Positions 18,379 to 26,958 of a stretch of DNA of 64,000 bases are shown here, piece by piece; position 1 is the stretch's first letter, and every line of letters starts with the position of its first letter. A program made the translations under genes and the position numbers. Location: assembly GCA_038148895.1 (NCBI GenBank), contig JBBVGQ010000004.1; one strand, given 5' to 3'. Source of the DNA: Tamlana sp038148895 (GTDB lineage: Bacteria; Bacteroidota; Bacteroidia; Flavobacteriales; Flavobacteriaceae). The notes beneath the pieces are model-generated. The model saw only the letters and a program-made list of their open reading frames with translations, was not told where the DNA came from and did no database searches.

Positions 18379-20985
18379 ATGAACTTGAACAATTATACCA
18401 TTAAATCGCAGGAAGCTATACAGCAAGCGCAACAAATTGCTCAGGGCTTCGGTCATCAACAAATTGAAAATGAACATATTTTCAAGGGCATTTTTGAGGT
18501 TGATGAAAACGTGCTACCATTCCTTTTGAAAAAGTTGAATGTAAACGTTTCTATACTGCAACAAGCATTGGATAAACAGCTTGAAAGCTTTTCTAAAGTT
18601 TCGGGTGGCGAACTCATGCTATCCCGCGAAGCCGGAAAAACACTTAACGAGGCTGCTATCATTGCAAAAAAAATGAAGGATGATTATGTGTCTATCGAGC
18701 ATTTAATTTTGGCTGTTTTTAAATCGAACAGTAAAATTGCCCAAATGCTGAAAGACCAAGGCGTTACCGAAAAAACCTTATCCGCAGCCATTGCAGAGCT
18801 TAGACAAGGTGACCGTGTAACATCCCAAAGTCAGGAAGAAACTTATAATGCGTTAAATAAATACGCCAAAAACCTAAACCAATTGGCCAAAGATGGCAAG
18901 TTGGATCCTGTAATTGGTCGTGATGAAGAAATTAGACGTATTCTTCAAATCCTTTCACGAAGAACCAAAAACAACCCTATTTTGGTTGGTGAACCGGGCA
19001 CAGGTAAAACGGCTATTGCCGAAGGTTTAGCGCATAGAATTATTGATGGCGACGTTCCTGAAAATCTTAAGGACAAGCAAATTTTTGCCTTGGACATGGG
19101 GGCCTTAATAGCCGGTGCCAAATACAAAGGTGAGTTTGAGGAACGCCTAAAAGCCGTAATTAAGGAAGTAACCAGTAGCAATGGTGATATCGTGCTGTTT
19201 ATTGACGAAATCCACACCCTTGTGGGTGCTGGTGGCGGACAAGGTGCAATGGATGCGGCCAATATTTTAAAACCTGCCCTAGCCCGTGGTGAATTACGTG
19301 CTATTGGTGCCACCACTTTGGATGAGTACCAAAAGTATTTTGAAAAGGACAAAGCTTTAGAACGTCGTTTCCAAAAGGTAACCGTCAACGAACCCGATAC
19401 CGAAAGCGCCATTTCCATATTGCGCGGTATCAAGGAGAAATACGAAACCCACCATAAAGTACGCATAAAAGATGATGCCATTATTGGCGCTGTGGAATTA
19501 TCGCAACGCTACATCACCAATAGGTTTTTGCCCGATAAGGCTATTGACTTGATGGATGAAGCGGCATCAAAAATGCGCATGGAAATCAATTCCAAACCCG
19601 AGGAACTCGATGTTTTGGATAGAAAAATCATGCAGCTTGAGATTGAAATTGAAGCTATTAAGCGTGAAAAAGACGAGGCCAAATTGAAGAGCTTGAGTTC
19701 TGAATTAGCAAATCTTAAGGAACAACGCAACGAAATTAATGCCAAATGGAAAAGTGAAAAAGAAGTTGTAGACAACATCCAAAACGCGAAACAGGATATT
19801 GAAAACTATAAATTGGAAGCTGAAAAAGCAGAACGCGAAGGTGATTACGGTAAAGTGGCGGAATTGCGCTATGGCAAAATAAAAGAAGCCCAAGAGCAAC
19901 TGGAAAAATACCAAAAGCAACTGCAGGAACAAGGCGAATCATCCTTAATCAAAGAGGAAGTAACCTATGACGATATTGCCGAGGTGGTTGCCAAATGGAC
20001 GGGTATTCCTGTTACCAAAATGCTTCAAAGTGAGCGCGAAAAACTGCTTAAATTAGAAGATGAATTGCACAAACGTGTAGTTGGTCAAGATGAAGCCATT
20101 GAGGCCGTTAGTGACGCCGTAAGAAGAAGTCGCGCTGGTTTACAAAACCCTAAAAAACCTATTGGAACATTTTTGTTCCTTGGTACAACAGGGGTTGGTA
20201 AAACAGAGTTGGCAAAAGCATTGGCCGAGTATTTATTTGATGATGAAAATGCCATGACCAGAATAGACATGAGCGAGTACCAAGAACGCCATGCGGTGAG
20301 CCGATTGGTTGGTGCGCCTCCAGGATATATTGGTTATGACGAGGGCGGACAGTTAACAGAGGCCGTGCGAAGAAAACCTTATTCTGTAGTGCTTTTGGAT
20401 GAAATTGAAAAGGCGCACCCAGATACCTTCAACATTTTGTTGCAAGTGTTGGATGAAGGACATTTAACGGACAACAAAGGTCGTGTGGCAGATTTTAAAA
20501 ACACCATCATCATCATGACGTCCAACATGGGAAGTGAATTGATACAACAACATTTTGATAATACCAAGGATATCGATTCAGCCATTGAAGCGGCTAAAGT
20601 TGACGTTTTAGGATTGTTGAAAAAGTCTGTAAGACCTGAGTTTTTAAACCGTATTGACGATACCATTATGTTCACACCTTTAAGCAAGGAGAACATCATT
20701 GACATTGTTGGCTTACAGCTTAAACATGTAACTAAAATGATTGCCAAACAAGGTATTACCTTTGACGCTACCCCAGAAGCAATAGCCTACTTGGCGGAAA
20801 AAGGATACAATCCTGAATATGGTGCCAGACCTGTTAAACGCATCATACAAAAAGAAGTCTTAAACGCTTTGAGTAAAGAGATTTTAGCAGGAAAAGTGAC
20901 CACAGACAGCATTATTTTACTTGATGCCTTTGATGACAAACTGGTGTTTAGAAACCAAGGAGAATTAGTAAAAGAAGAAATTTAA
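18379..20985 (+). CDS. clpB: ATP-dependent disaggregase ClpB
   Basis: This 868-residue Hsp100 chaperone pulls polypeptides out of aggregates together with DnaK. Domains in order: Clp N-domain (~1-145), first AAA+ with GEPGTGKT near 205 and DEIHTL, a coiled-coil M-domain (~410-530, with LDRKIMQLEIEIEAIKRE), second AAA+ with GTTGVGKT near 605 and LLDEIEKAH, and a C-terminal D2-small domain. The M-domain separates it from ClpA and ClpC. It is monocistronic, with a hairpin terminator 68 bp downstream. Large antisense open frames across this gene are shadows. Confidence 0.98.
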   Translation: MNLNNYTIKSQEAIQQAQQIAQGFGHQQIENEHIFKGIFEVDENVLPFLLKKLNVNVSILQQALDKQLESFSKVSGGELMLSREAGKTLNEAAIIAKKMKDDYVSIEHLILAVFKSNSKIAQMLKDQGVTEKTLSAAIAELRQGDRVTSQSQEETYNALNKYAKNLNQLAKDGKLDPVIGRDEEIRRILQILSRRTKNNPILVGEPGTGKTAIAEGLAHRIIDGDVPENLKDKQIFALDMGALIAGAKYKGEFEERLKAVIKEVTSSNGDIVLFIDEIHTLVGAGGGQGAMDAANILKPALARGELRAIGATTLDEYQKYFEKDKALERRFQKVTVNEPDTESAISILRGIKEKYETHHKVRIKDDAIIGAVELSQRYITNRFLPDKAIDLMDEAASKMRMEINSKPEELDVLDRKIMQLEIEIEAIKREKDEAKLKSLSSELANLKEQRNEINAKWKSEKEVVDNIQNAKQDIENYKLEAEKAEREGDYGKVAELRYGKIKEAQEQLEKYQKQLQEQGESSLIKEEVTYDDIAEVVAKWTGIPVTKMLQSEREKLLKLEDELHKRVVGQDEAIEAVSDAVRRSRAGLQNPKKPIGTFLFLGTTGVGKTELAKALAEYLFDDENAMTRIDMSEYQERHAVSRLVGAPPGYIGYDEGGQLTEAVRRKPYSVVLLDEIEKAHPDTFNILLQVLDEGHLTDNKGRVADFKNTIIIMTSNMGSELIQQHFDNTKDIDSAIEAAKVDVLGLLKKSVRPEFLNRIDDTIMFTPLSKENIIDIVGLQLKHVTKMIAKQGITFDATPEAIAYLAEKGYNPEYGARPVKRIIQKEVLNALSKEILAGKVTTDSIILLDAFDDKLVFRNQGELVKEEI

Positions 20986-21332
20986 ATTATAATAGCTGTT
21001 TTTTGTAACAAATTAGGTTGCAAAACAGTCTATTAGTTTGGTTGGTTAGTTGAAAAGCAACACAAATCCGTTCTTTTGGATGCGTGTTGCTTTTCCTTTT
21101 TATTTGTACCTTTATAAAAAGATTTTTAAATCGTAAAATATTTACAGAAAAAATCTGTTAAATACGTAGGTAATTTACCGTTGGTCTAAAAACCAAAAAA
21201 TTACAGAAAACTATAGTTTAAATTATATAAATTAGTAGTTAGGTTACCCCCAAAACCTGCTATAAAACCAACCAAAACCAAACATTTTTTGTTATTCTTT
21301 TTAACAAAATACATTAAAACCTACTTAAAACA
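20986..21332. other. Intergenic region between clpB and deoC
   Basis: It holds the clpB terminator (21053-21098). The remainder is very AT-rich and presumably carries the deoC promoter. No gene was seen. Confidence 0.5.
21053..21098 (+). terminator. clpB terminator
   Basis: AAAAGCAACAC and GTGTTGCTTTT form an 11-bp stem around a 20-base loop, followed by CCTTTTTATTT. Confidence 0.75.
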
Positions 21333-22079
21333 ATGACTGTATCTAATTACATTGACTACACTTTATTAAAACCCACGGCAACCAGTCGGGACATTATAGA
21401 ATTATGCAATACCGCCAAGGAAAACAATTTTTACAGTGTATGCGTAAACGGTTGCTATGTGGCATTGGCAAGTCAGTTATTGGAAGACAGCAAAGTAAAG
21501 GTGTGCTCGGTAGTTGGTTTTCCTCTGGGCAATATGGCAACAGCATCAAAAGTTTATGAAGCAGAAAAAGCTATTGAAGATGGTGCTGATGAAATAGACA
21601 TGGTTATCAACCTAAGTTTTTTGAAGAGCAAAAACTACGTGGCCGTTTTAAAGGACATAAGTGACGTAAAATTAGCCATTGGAAAAACACCTTTAAAAGT
21701 AATTCTTGAGGTTTCGGAATTAAATAAGAACGAAATCATCAAAGCCTGTGAAATCTGTTTGGATGCCAAGGCAGATTTTGTAAAAACCTCCACTGGATTC
21801 TCTAAAAGCGGCGCCACACTGACAGCGGTTAAAATCATGAAAAAAACCGTGAAAAACAGAGCGAAAATTAAAGCTTCTGGTGGTATCCGGGATTTTGACA
21901 CAGCGATAAAGTACATTGATGCCGGTGCCGATAGAATTGGAACTTCTGCTGCCATAAAATCTCCTGAAGACAATCGTAGCATCAGAAACACCAGAATATT
22001 TGAGCACTACATTGAAAATGTTGGAAATTCTGGAAAACCAGAAAAATCAAATTCCGAAAGGCTTACCAAAGACAGTTAA
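21333..22079 (+). CDS. deoC: Deoxyribose-phosphate aldolase
   Basis: The enzyme splits 2-deoxyribose 5-phosphate into glyceraldehyde 3-phosphate and acetaldehyde in nucleoside salvage. 248 residues form a TIM barrel: IDYTLLKPTAT at the start, VVGFPLGN, EIDMVIN, the Schiff-base lysine in FVKTSTGFS, and the second lysine with the phosphate-binding KASGGIRD. The C terminus has about 25 extra polar residues. It converges on the next gene with a gap of only nine bases and no visible terminator. Confidence 0.95.
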   Translation: MTVSNYIDYTLLKPTATSRDIIELCNTAKENNFYSVCVNGCYVALASQLLEDSKVKVCSVVGFPLGNMATASKVYEAEKAIEDGADEIDMVINLSFLKSKNYVAVLKDISDVKLAIGKTPLKVILEVSELNKNEIIKACEICLDAKADFVKTSTGFSKSGATLTAVKIMKKTVKNRAKIKASGGIRDFDTAIKYIDAGADRIGTSAAIKSPEDNRSIRNTRIFEHYIENVGNSGKPEKSNSERLTKDS

Positions 22080-22088
22080 AACAGATTA

Positions 22089-23255
22089 TCAACTGTATTC
22101 TACAAAAAGGAATTTTTGTGCATGCTGTTTCCCTTTCAAGAAATAAGTGTTTTTCTCATTTAAAACTTGAAACATCTTAACATCATCTATATGCTCAACC
22201 GTTGCATAGAGAAAATCGTTTGTTATTTTTTTCAAACCTTTAGATGAATTAAAGTCCATTTCTTTTAAAACACCTTTAAAATCAAAATTCTGATTAATAA
22301 TATTAAAAGAATGGTCAATATTTCGAGATTCAGTTTCCCTGCCTTTCTTGTTAATTCTATTTTTTAATTCTTCCCAATATTCTTTAATTCCTTTAGATTT
22401 CAAATATTCCTTAACCAAAAATTTTAAATACACCAAATTACCAACTATTACCGACTTGAATTGTTTTGAAAAACAAACTTGATGTTTATAATGGTAAATA
22501 TAATTACTCCACATGCGTTTATGATCTAAATAGCCATAACCTTGATCTAAAATCTCATAACCATTTTCTAAACACCATTTTGCTTGCTCATATAGCGCCA
22601 TACTTCCTAATGAAAACTTTTCATAAACTATATCATAACCATTTATAGCCGCTCGCATAATTTTACCAAAATGGTATTGAATTGATATTTGAATAGGCTC
22701 ATTACTATCATAAATAACAAATAATGAAGCCTTATTAGAACGTATGTCATGTATAAGGTTATTTGTTAATTCTTCCCAAGAAGTCAGAACTTCATTAATA
22801 TCATTTCGCTGTTTAAAACGCACTATCAACATTATTTTTAATGCAGACATTAAAACCGCGTATTCCCCTTCACCTATTACCCCAACGTACTTTTTGCAAC
22901 TAATATTTAAGCATAGTTCTAAACGCTTTCTTTTCTTGAAAATATGACGGGCGTTTTTACCAAATCTATTTCTCACATAGGAGTCGATGGAATCAAATCC
23001 TTTTAAATTAATTGCATAACTAAGATTTTCATGAGTCACATTTTTGGCAAACCAATTTTTTTCAATATTTAAATCAATATAATCTGGAATTAATCGCAAA
23101 GAGTAAATAACTTGTTTGTCTGCTTTGCCATTTTTTGTTGAGGGCAGAAAAACAAAACCCTCATTTTTATCATAATTTATGGAACTTATGAAAGACGGCA
23201 ACATTGATTGTTTAGCAAACAACGTGGGATAAAAATTGATATGCAAAACTCTCAT
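22089..23255 (-). CDS. GNAT-fold protein, probably FemAB/Acetyltransf_6-like
   Basis: 388 residues, no signal peptide. The central part (~residues 130-270) resembles the Acetyltransf_6 type of acyl-CoA N-acyltransferase fold: an ISIQYHFGKIMRAAINGYD strand pair, then LYEQAKWCLENGYEILDQG and the YLDHKRMWSN segment. Such proteins act in polysaccharide or cell-wall amino-acylation, but the substrate here is unknown. The N-terminal MRVLHINFYPTLFAKQS and a lysine-rich C terminus have no clear match. The gene is isolated. It is A+T-richer than its neighbours, which could indicate acquisition. Confidence 0.5.
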   Translation of the reverse strand: MRVLHINFYPTLFAKQSMLPSFISSINYDKNEGFVFLPSTKNGKADKQVIYSLRLIPDYIDLNIEKNWFAKNVTHENLSYAINLKGFDSIDSYVRNRFGKNARHIFKKRKRLELCLNISCKKYVGVIGEGEYAVLMSALKIMLIVRFKQRNDINEVLTSWEELTNNLIHDIRSNKASLFVIYDSNEPIQISIQYHFGKIMRAAINGYDIVYEKFSLGSMALYEQAKWCLENGYEILDQGYGYLDHKRMWSNYIYHYKHQVCFSKQFKSVIVGNLVYLKFLVKEYLKSKGIKEYWEELKNRINKKGRETESRNIDHSFNIINQNFDFKGVLKEMDFNSSKGLKKITNDFLYATVEHIDDVKMFQVLNEKNTYFLKGKQHAQKFLFVEYS

Positions 23256-23395
23256 TTAAATCAAATTTGCTGAAATTTGGTCTTAACTTAAATACCTTGG
23301 AGCACTAAAAACAAGCTGTTTGTTTAAATATATAAAACAAAGTAAGAATCACCATGATTTTCGGTTTATCAAACAACTACAACGATAAAAAGCAA

Positions 23396-24253
23396 TTAAA
23401 AAATCTGCTCTTCCAAATCAAAACAAAGTTCCTTTCCAGTGAATTTTTGAGATAAAACATCTATGGCAGATTCCTTTAACTGGAGAATACGAGGATACCC
23501 ACCTGTAGTTTGGCAATCGCGCATTAAAACAATCAATTTTCCCGATGGCGTTAATTGCACTGTTCCAGGAATAACGGGTGAGGTAATAATGGGCTCAATG
23601 TCGTTTTCAATAGTTTCTTCCAGCTGATAAGCCATCCTATTATTTTCTTTTGAAATGGTGAATTGGGAGGTCAGTAATTGATTTTGTTGTTCTTCGGAAA
23701 GCAAATAAAATTCAGGACCCATAAACGCTTCAATTGTTTGGGTGTTCAAATAGGATTTATTTATTCTGACGCTGGCGTGCTTCGAACTATTCTTTATAGC
23801 TACGCGTTCTATGTGCAACATATCCCCTTTTCTTAAAATATGCGATGAAGTAATATTAGCAAACATACTTTTGCTCTGCATCACCATTTCCGTATTAAAT
23901 CCGCCAGAAACCCCCAAATAGCAACGAAAGCCAAGTTCCAATTTCCCGAAAGATAAAATATCACCGCTTTTTACGGCTATAATTTTATTGTTTTTTACGG
24001 GAAGGTCATTCAACTTTGGGTTCATTAAGGCTCCTGATATACAAATAAAGGCATCACATTCAAATTGCAAGGTTGCGCCCTTCATGGTCATTTCAATAAC
24101 GGCAGCGTTTTCGTCATTGCTCAACAAAGCGTTCACTATTTTGGCTGCATAGCGGTCCATAACCCCAGAATACGGCACGCCATATTCCTGATAGCCAAAA
24201 CGCCCCATATCTTGAACCGTCGAATACAAACCCGGATTTAAAACCTTAACCAT
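23396..24253 (-). CDS. pxpC: 5-oxoprolinase subunit C
   Basis: Start at MVKVLNPGLYSTVQD (24253), which overlaps the end of pxpB by eight bases. The longer frame would add 13 unrelated residues. About 285 residues of the KipA / biotin-dependent carboxyltransferase-like family, with TVQDMGRFGYQEYGVPYSGVMD at the start (only the family pattern is quoted in part), LGVSGGF, and the RDCQTTGGYPRI block. With PxpA and PxpB it forms the ATP-dependent 5-oxoprolinase that converts 5-oxoproline to glutamate. Last gene of the operon. Confidence 0.92.
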   Translation of the reverse strand: MVKVLNPGLYSTVQDMGRFGYQEYGVPYSGVMDRYAAKIVNALLSNDENAAVIEMTMKGATLQFECDAFICISGALMNPKLNDLPVKNNKIIAVKSGDILSFGKLELGFRCYLGVSGGFNTEMVMQSKSMFANITSSHILRKGDMLHIERVAIKNSSKHASVRINKSYLNTQTIEAFMGPEFYLLSEEQQNQLLTSQFTISKENNRMAYQLEETIENDIEPIITSPVIPGTVQLTPSGKLIVLMRDCQTTGGYPRILQLKESAIDVLSQKFTGKELCFDLEEQIF

Positions 24254-24977
24254 CAACCACCTCGCTTTCCAATTGGTAAACCTGAGCATCAACCAAAGTT
24301 TTAATGTCTGTATGTTCCTTTAAGGTAATGGGATAAAACTGTATTTGGTCGCCTGCTTTTGCAAAACAAGGTTCTTCTTTATTTATATTAAAAAAGTTTA
24401 TGGGCGAATTGCCAATGATATTCCAACCACCCGGACTGGCACTCGGATAGACTCCTGTTTGGTTGCCCCCAATGGCCACAGTACCTTGTTCTATTTTTAA
24501 CCGTGGCGTTGATTTTCTGGGCATCATTATGCGGTCATCCAAACCGCCCAAATATAAAAATCCGGGCAAAAAACCAATAAAGTAAACTGTGTAAATGGCT
24601 TCGGAATGAAATTTAATAATATCAATTACTGACAGTTTTTTTGTTTCTGAAATAGCTTCCAAATCAATACCGAAATGAGAATCATAACAAACAGGGATTT
24701 TCCATAATTTTGGTTTGGAAGCTGAAGAAATGGTATTAGAATTATAGATTTTTTTCAGTAAGTCAACTTCATCCTGAAAGCCTCTTTTAAAATGGCTATA
24801 GACAAGCAAAAGTGAATTGTATGCCGACCTAACTTCGCTGACATTAGCTACATCTGAATACTCAATATTAGTTTTAAAACGCAGTACGTCCTTTAAAATA
24901 TCTTCTGAAATCAACTTTGGCCATTCGACTAAAATGGCGTGCTCACCGTAGGGCTTAAAAGAGAGTTGATACGCCAT
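24246..24977 (-). CDS. pxpB: 5-oxoprolinase subunit B
   Basis: 243 residues of the KipI / allophanate-hydrolase subunit 1 family. Visible are the N-terminal SFKPYGEHAILVEWP, the IPVCYD strand, the central FLPGFLYLGGLDDRIMMPRK block and the AIGGNQTGVYPSASPGGWNIIG signature. It pairs with PxpC in the kinase-like half of 5-oxoprolinase. It lies five bases downstream of pxpA and overlaps pxpC by eight bases, so translational coupling is likely. Confidence 0.93.
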   Translation of the reverse strand: MAYQLSFKPYGEHAILVEWPKLISEDILKDVLRFKTNIEYSDVANVSEVRSAYNSLLLVYSHFKRGFQDEVDLLKKIYNSNTISSASKPKLWKIPVCYDSHFGIDLEAISETKKLSVIDIIKFHSEAIYTVYFIGFLPGFLYLGGLDDRIMMPRKSTPRLKIEQGTVAIGGNQTGVYPSASPGGWNIIGNSPINFFNINKEEPCFAKAGDQIQFYPITLKEHTDIKTLVDAQVYQLESEVVDG

Positions 24978-24982
24978 ACAAT

Positions 24983-25723
24983 CTACCTAATTCTAATGCC
25001 CTTGGCTTGCAATTTATTTACCAAATCTTTAACCAATGGAACTGCATTTGGGTTATCGCCATGAATACAAAACGTATTGGCCCTTAAAGGCACCATTTTC
25101 CCCGAAATGGTTTTGATTTTTTGAGTGACCACCGCATTATAAACATGTTCGAACATGGTATCTTCATCCTCAATAAGGGCATTTTTATCTGTTCGTGCTA
25201 CCAAGGTAAGGTTATCATTATAGTTCCTATCGGCAAAGGCTTCGTAAAAAACGGGGATGTTATTCTCAACGGCCAAACGTGCCATCACCGAATTATAAGG
25301 CACATAAAGTTCAGAAGGTAACATCAAAGCTTTCATCACCTCTATAATCACTTTTGCAGTTCGTTCATCAACTGCTGCAAGATTGTATAAAGCCCCGTGA
25401 GGCTTAACATGGTGAAGTTGTAGATGTTCTTCATCAAGCACGGCAATTAAATCCTTGATTTGGTTTTTAAGAGATGTAAACAACTCCACGCAGGGCATGT
25501 TCATGATTTTCCTTCCGAAATTTTCTTTATCTGGAAAGGATGGATGTGCCCCAATTTTTACACGGTGTTGCTTGGCCAATTTTACCACAGTTTTCATCGT
25601 GTTGTAATCTCCAGCATGGCCGCCACAGGCAATATTACATGAAGAAATATAGGGCATCAATTGGGCTTCATTTCCAAGTCCTTCACCCATATCTACATTA
25701 ATATCAATGATTTGATGTTCCAC
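24983..25723 (-). CDS. pxpA: 5-oxoprolinase subunit A (LamB/YcsF family)
   Basis: 246 residues with the family's opening IDINVDMGEGLGNE, CNIACGGHAGD, AHPSFPDKENFGR, HHVKPHGALYN and the C-terminal CIHGDNPNA motif. PxpA opens the 5-oxoproline ring after phosphorylation by PxpBC. The start codon is GTG, which overlaps the TAG stop of the Nramp-like gene (TAGTG). This again suggests translational coupling inside the operon. Confidence 0.93.
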   Translation of the reverse strand: MEHQIIDINVDMGEGLGNEAQLMPYISSCNIACGGHAGDYNTMKTVVKLAKQHRVKIGAHPSFPDKENFGRKIMNMPCVELFTSLKNQIKDLIAVLDEEHLQLHHVKPHGALYNLAAVDERTAKVIIEVMKALMLPSELYVPYNSVMARLAVENNIPVFYEAFADRNYNDNLTLVARTDKNALIEDEDTMFEHVYNAVVTQKIKTISGKMVPLRANTFCIHGDNPNAVPLVKDLVNKLQAKGIRIR

Positions 25724-26952
25724 TAAACTAGATTTAAGCCAAACACTTTATTGTGTGTTGCCAGAGATAGTAAGATACTAATTAAAAGGATTAAAAACCC
25801 AAAAATATTCAGTCTTGTTGTGTTTCTATGTGTCCCTAAAACAGATTCTTTGTTGACAATCCAAATTAAAACCCCTGCAATTATGGGCAACAAAATGCCA
25901 TTGGCCACTTGGGCAAACTTAATAATATCAATGGGTTTGATACCCAGCGACGAAAACACAATGCCCAAAACCAAAATAAATAACCAAACCGCCCTAAACT
26001 TTTTGGTCTTCATGTTTGCCGACCAACCCAAACAACCGCAGGTTACAAAAGCCGCTGCCAAAGGTGCGGTAATGGCACTTGTAATGCCCGCTGCGAATAA
26101 GCCAATGGCTAAAAAATACTTGGAGAAATCACCGAATAACGGCTGCAATCCTTGGGCTAAATCATTGGCGCTTCTAATGTTACCATCCTGAATGGAAGCC
26201 GCCGAAACAATGATACTCATGGACACTATGCCACCCAATACTATGGCTATAAAGGTGTCTTTTCTGGCGTATTTTAAATCGGATGTCGATTTCCATTTTT
26301 CCTTAACCAACGAGGCGTGCAAAAACAAATTATAGGGCACAACGGTGGTACCAATAAGTGCAATGATAGTGAGCAAGCTTTCCTTTGGGAATTTCGGCAC
26401 AAAAGCACCTTTTAGAATTTCAAAAATATTTGGTTTGGTGATTACAGCGGTGACAAAAAAAGCTATGCTCATAAGTGTTACCAAACCAATGAGTACTTTT
26501 TCAAGAGTTTTGTAATTGCCAAGGTACAGCATCAAAAAGGCCGCTATTCCGATAATTATGCTCAGGAGATTTATGGAAACTTGTCCCAATTTAATATTAG
26601 GATTACCAACAATAGTTTCCAAACCTAAAACTCCTCCAGTAATGTTTCCAGCTTCGTAAGCCGCGTTACCAACAACAATGGCGGAAAGCATCAAAGCTAT
26701 CACCAAAAACTTAGCTACTGGGTTTTTAATGTTTTCCCGAATGATTTCGGCCAAACCTTTTTGGGTAATAATGCCCAGCCGTGCGGACATTTCCTGTAAA
26801 ACGATGGTTGCGATAACCGACAAAACCATGGCCCAAAGCAAGGAAAACCCAAACGCAACCCCAGCAAGTGTACAAACCGTAACCGTACCAGGACCAATAA
26901 AGGCTGCGGCAATTAACGGACCCGGACCTATATTTTTAAACCAATTTTTCAA
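25723..26952 (-). CDS. Nramp-fold transporter of the 5-oxoprolinase operon, metal motifs lost
   Basis: 409 residues, about 11 membrane segments, LeuT/Nramp fold (GPGPLIAAAFIGPG opening). Classical Nramp metal transporters carry DPGN in TM1 and MPHN in TM6. Here the matching positions read GPGT (20-23) and VPYN (205-208), so the Asp and Met metal ligands are absent. The gene sits between a protease gene and pxpA, touching both. In Bacillus the comparable gene ycsG is next to ycsF and kipIA. Together this suggests import of 5-oxoproline or a related acid rather than Mn/Fe, an inference. Confidence 0.82.
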   Translation of the reverse strand: MKNWFKNIGPGPLIAAAFIGPGTVTVCTLAGVAFGFSLLWAMVLSVIATIVLQEMSARLGIITQKGLAEIIRENIKNPVAKFLVIALMLSAIVVGNAAYEAGNITGGVLGLETIVGNPNIKLGQVSINLLSIIIGIAAFLMLYLGNYKTLEKVLIGLVTLMSIAFFVTAVITKPNIFEILKGAFVPKFPKESLLTIIALIGTTVVPYNLFLHASLVKEKWKSTSDLKYARKDTFIAIVLGGIVSMSIIVSAASIQDGNIRSANDLAQGLQPLFGDFSKYFLAIGLFAAGITSAITAPLAAAFVTCGCLGWSANMKTKKFRAVWLFILVLGIVFSSLGIKPIDIIKFAQVANGILLPIIAGVLIWIVNKESVLGTHRNTTRLNIFGFLILLISILLSLATHNKVFGLNLV

Positions 26953-26958
26953 CAGAGG

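Noticed and set aside
18945..19481. Antisense open frame of 178 codons in clpB
   Set aside because: Shadow of the strongly biased clpB coding frame; composition rich in Ser and Leu and no family pattern.
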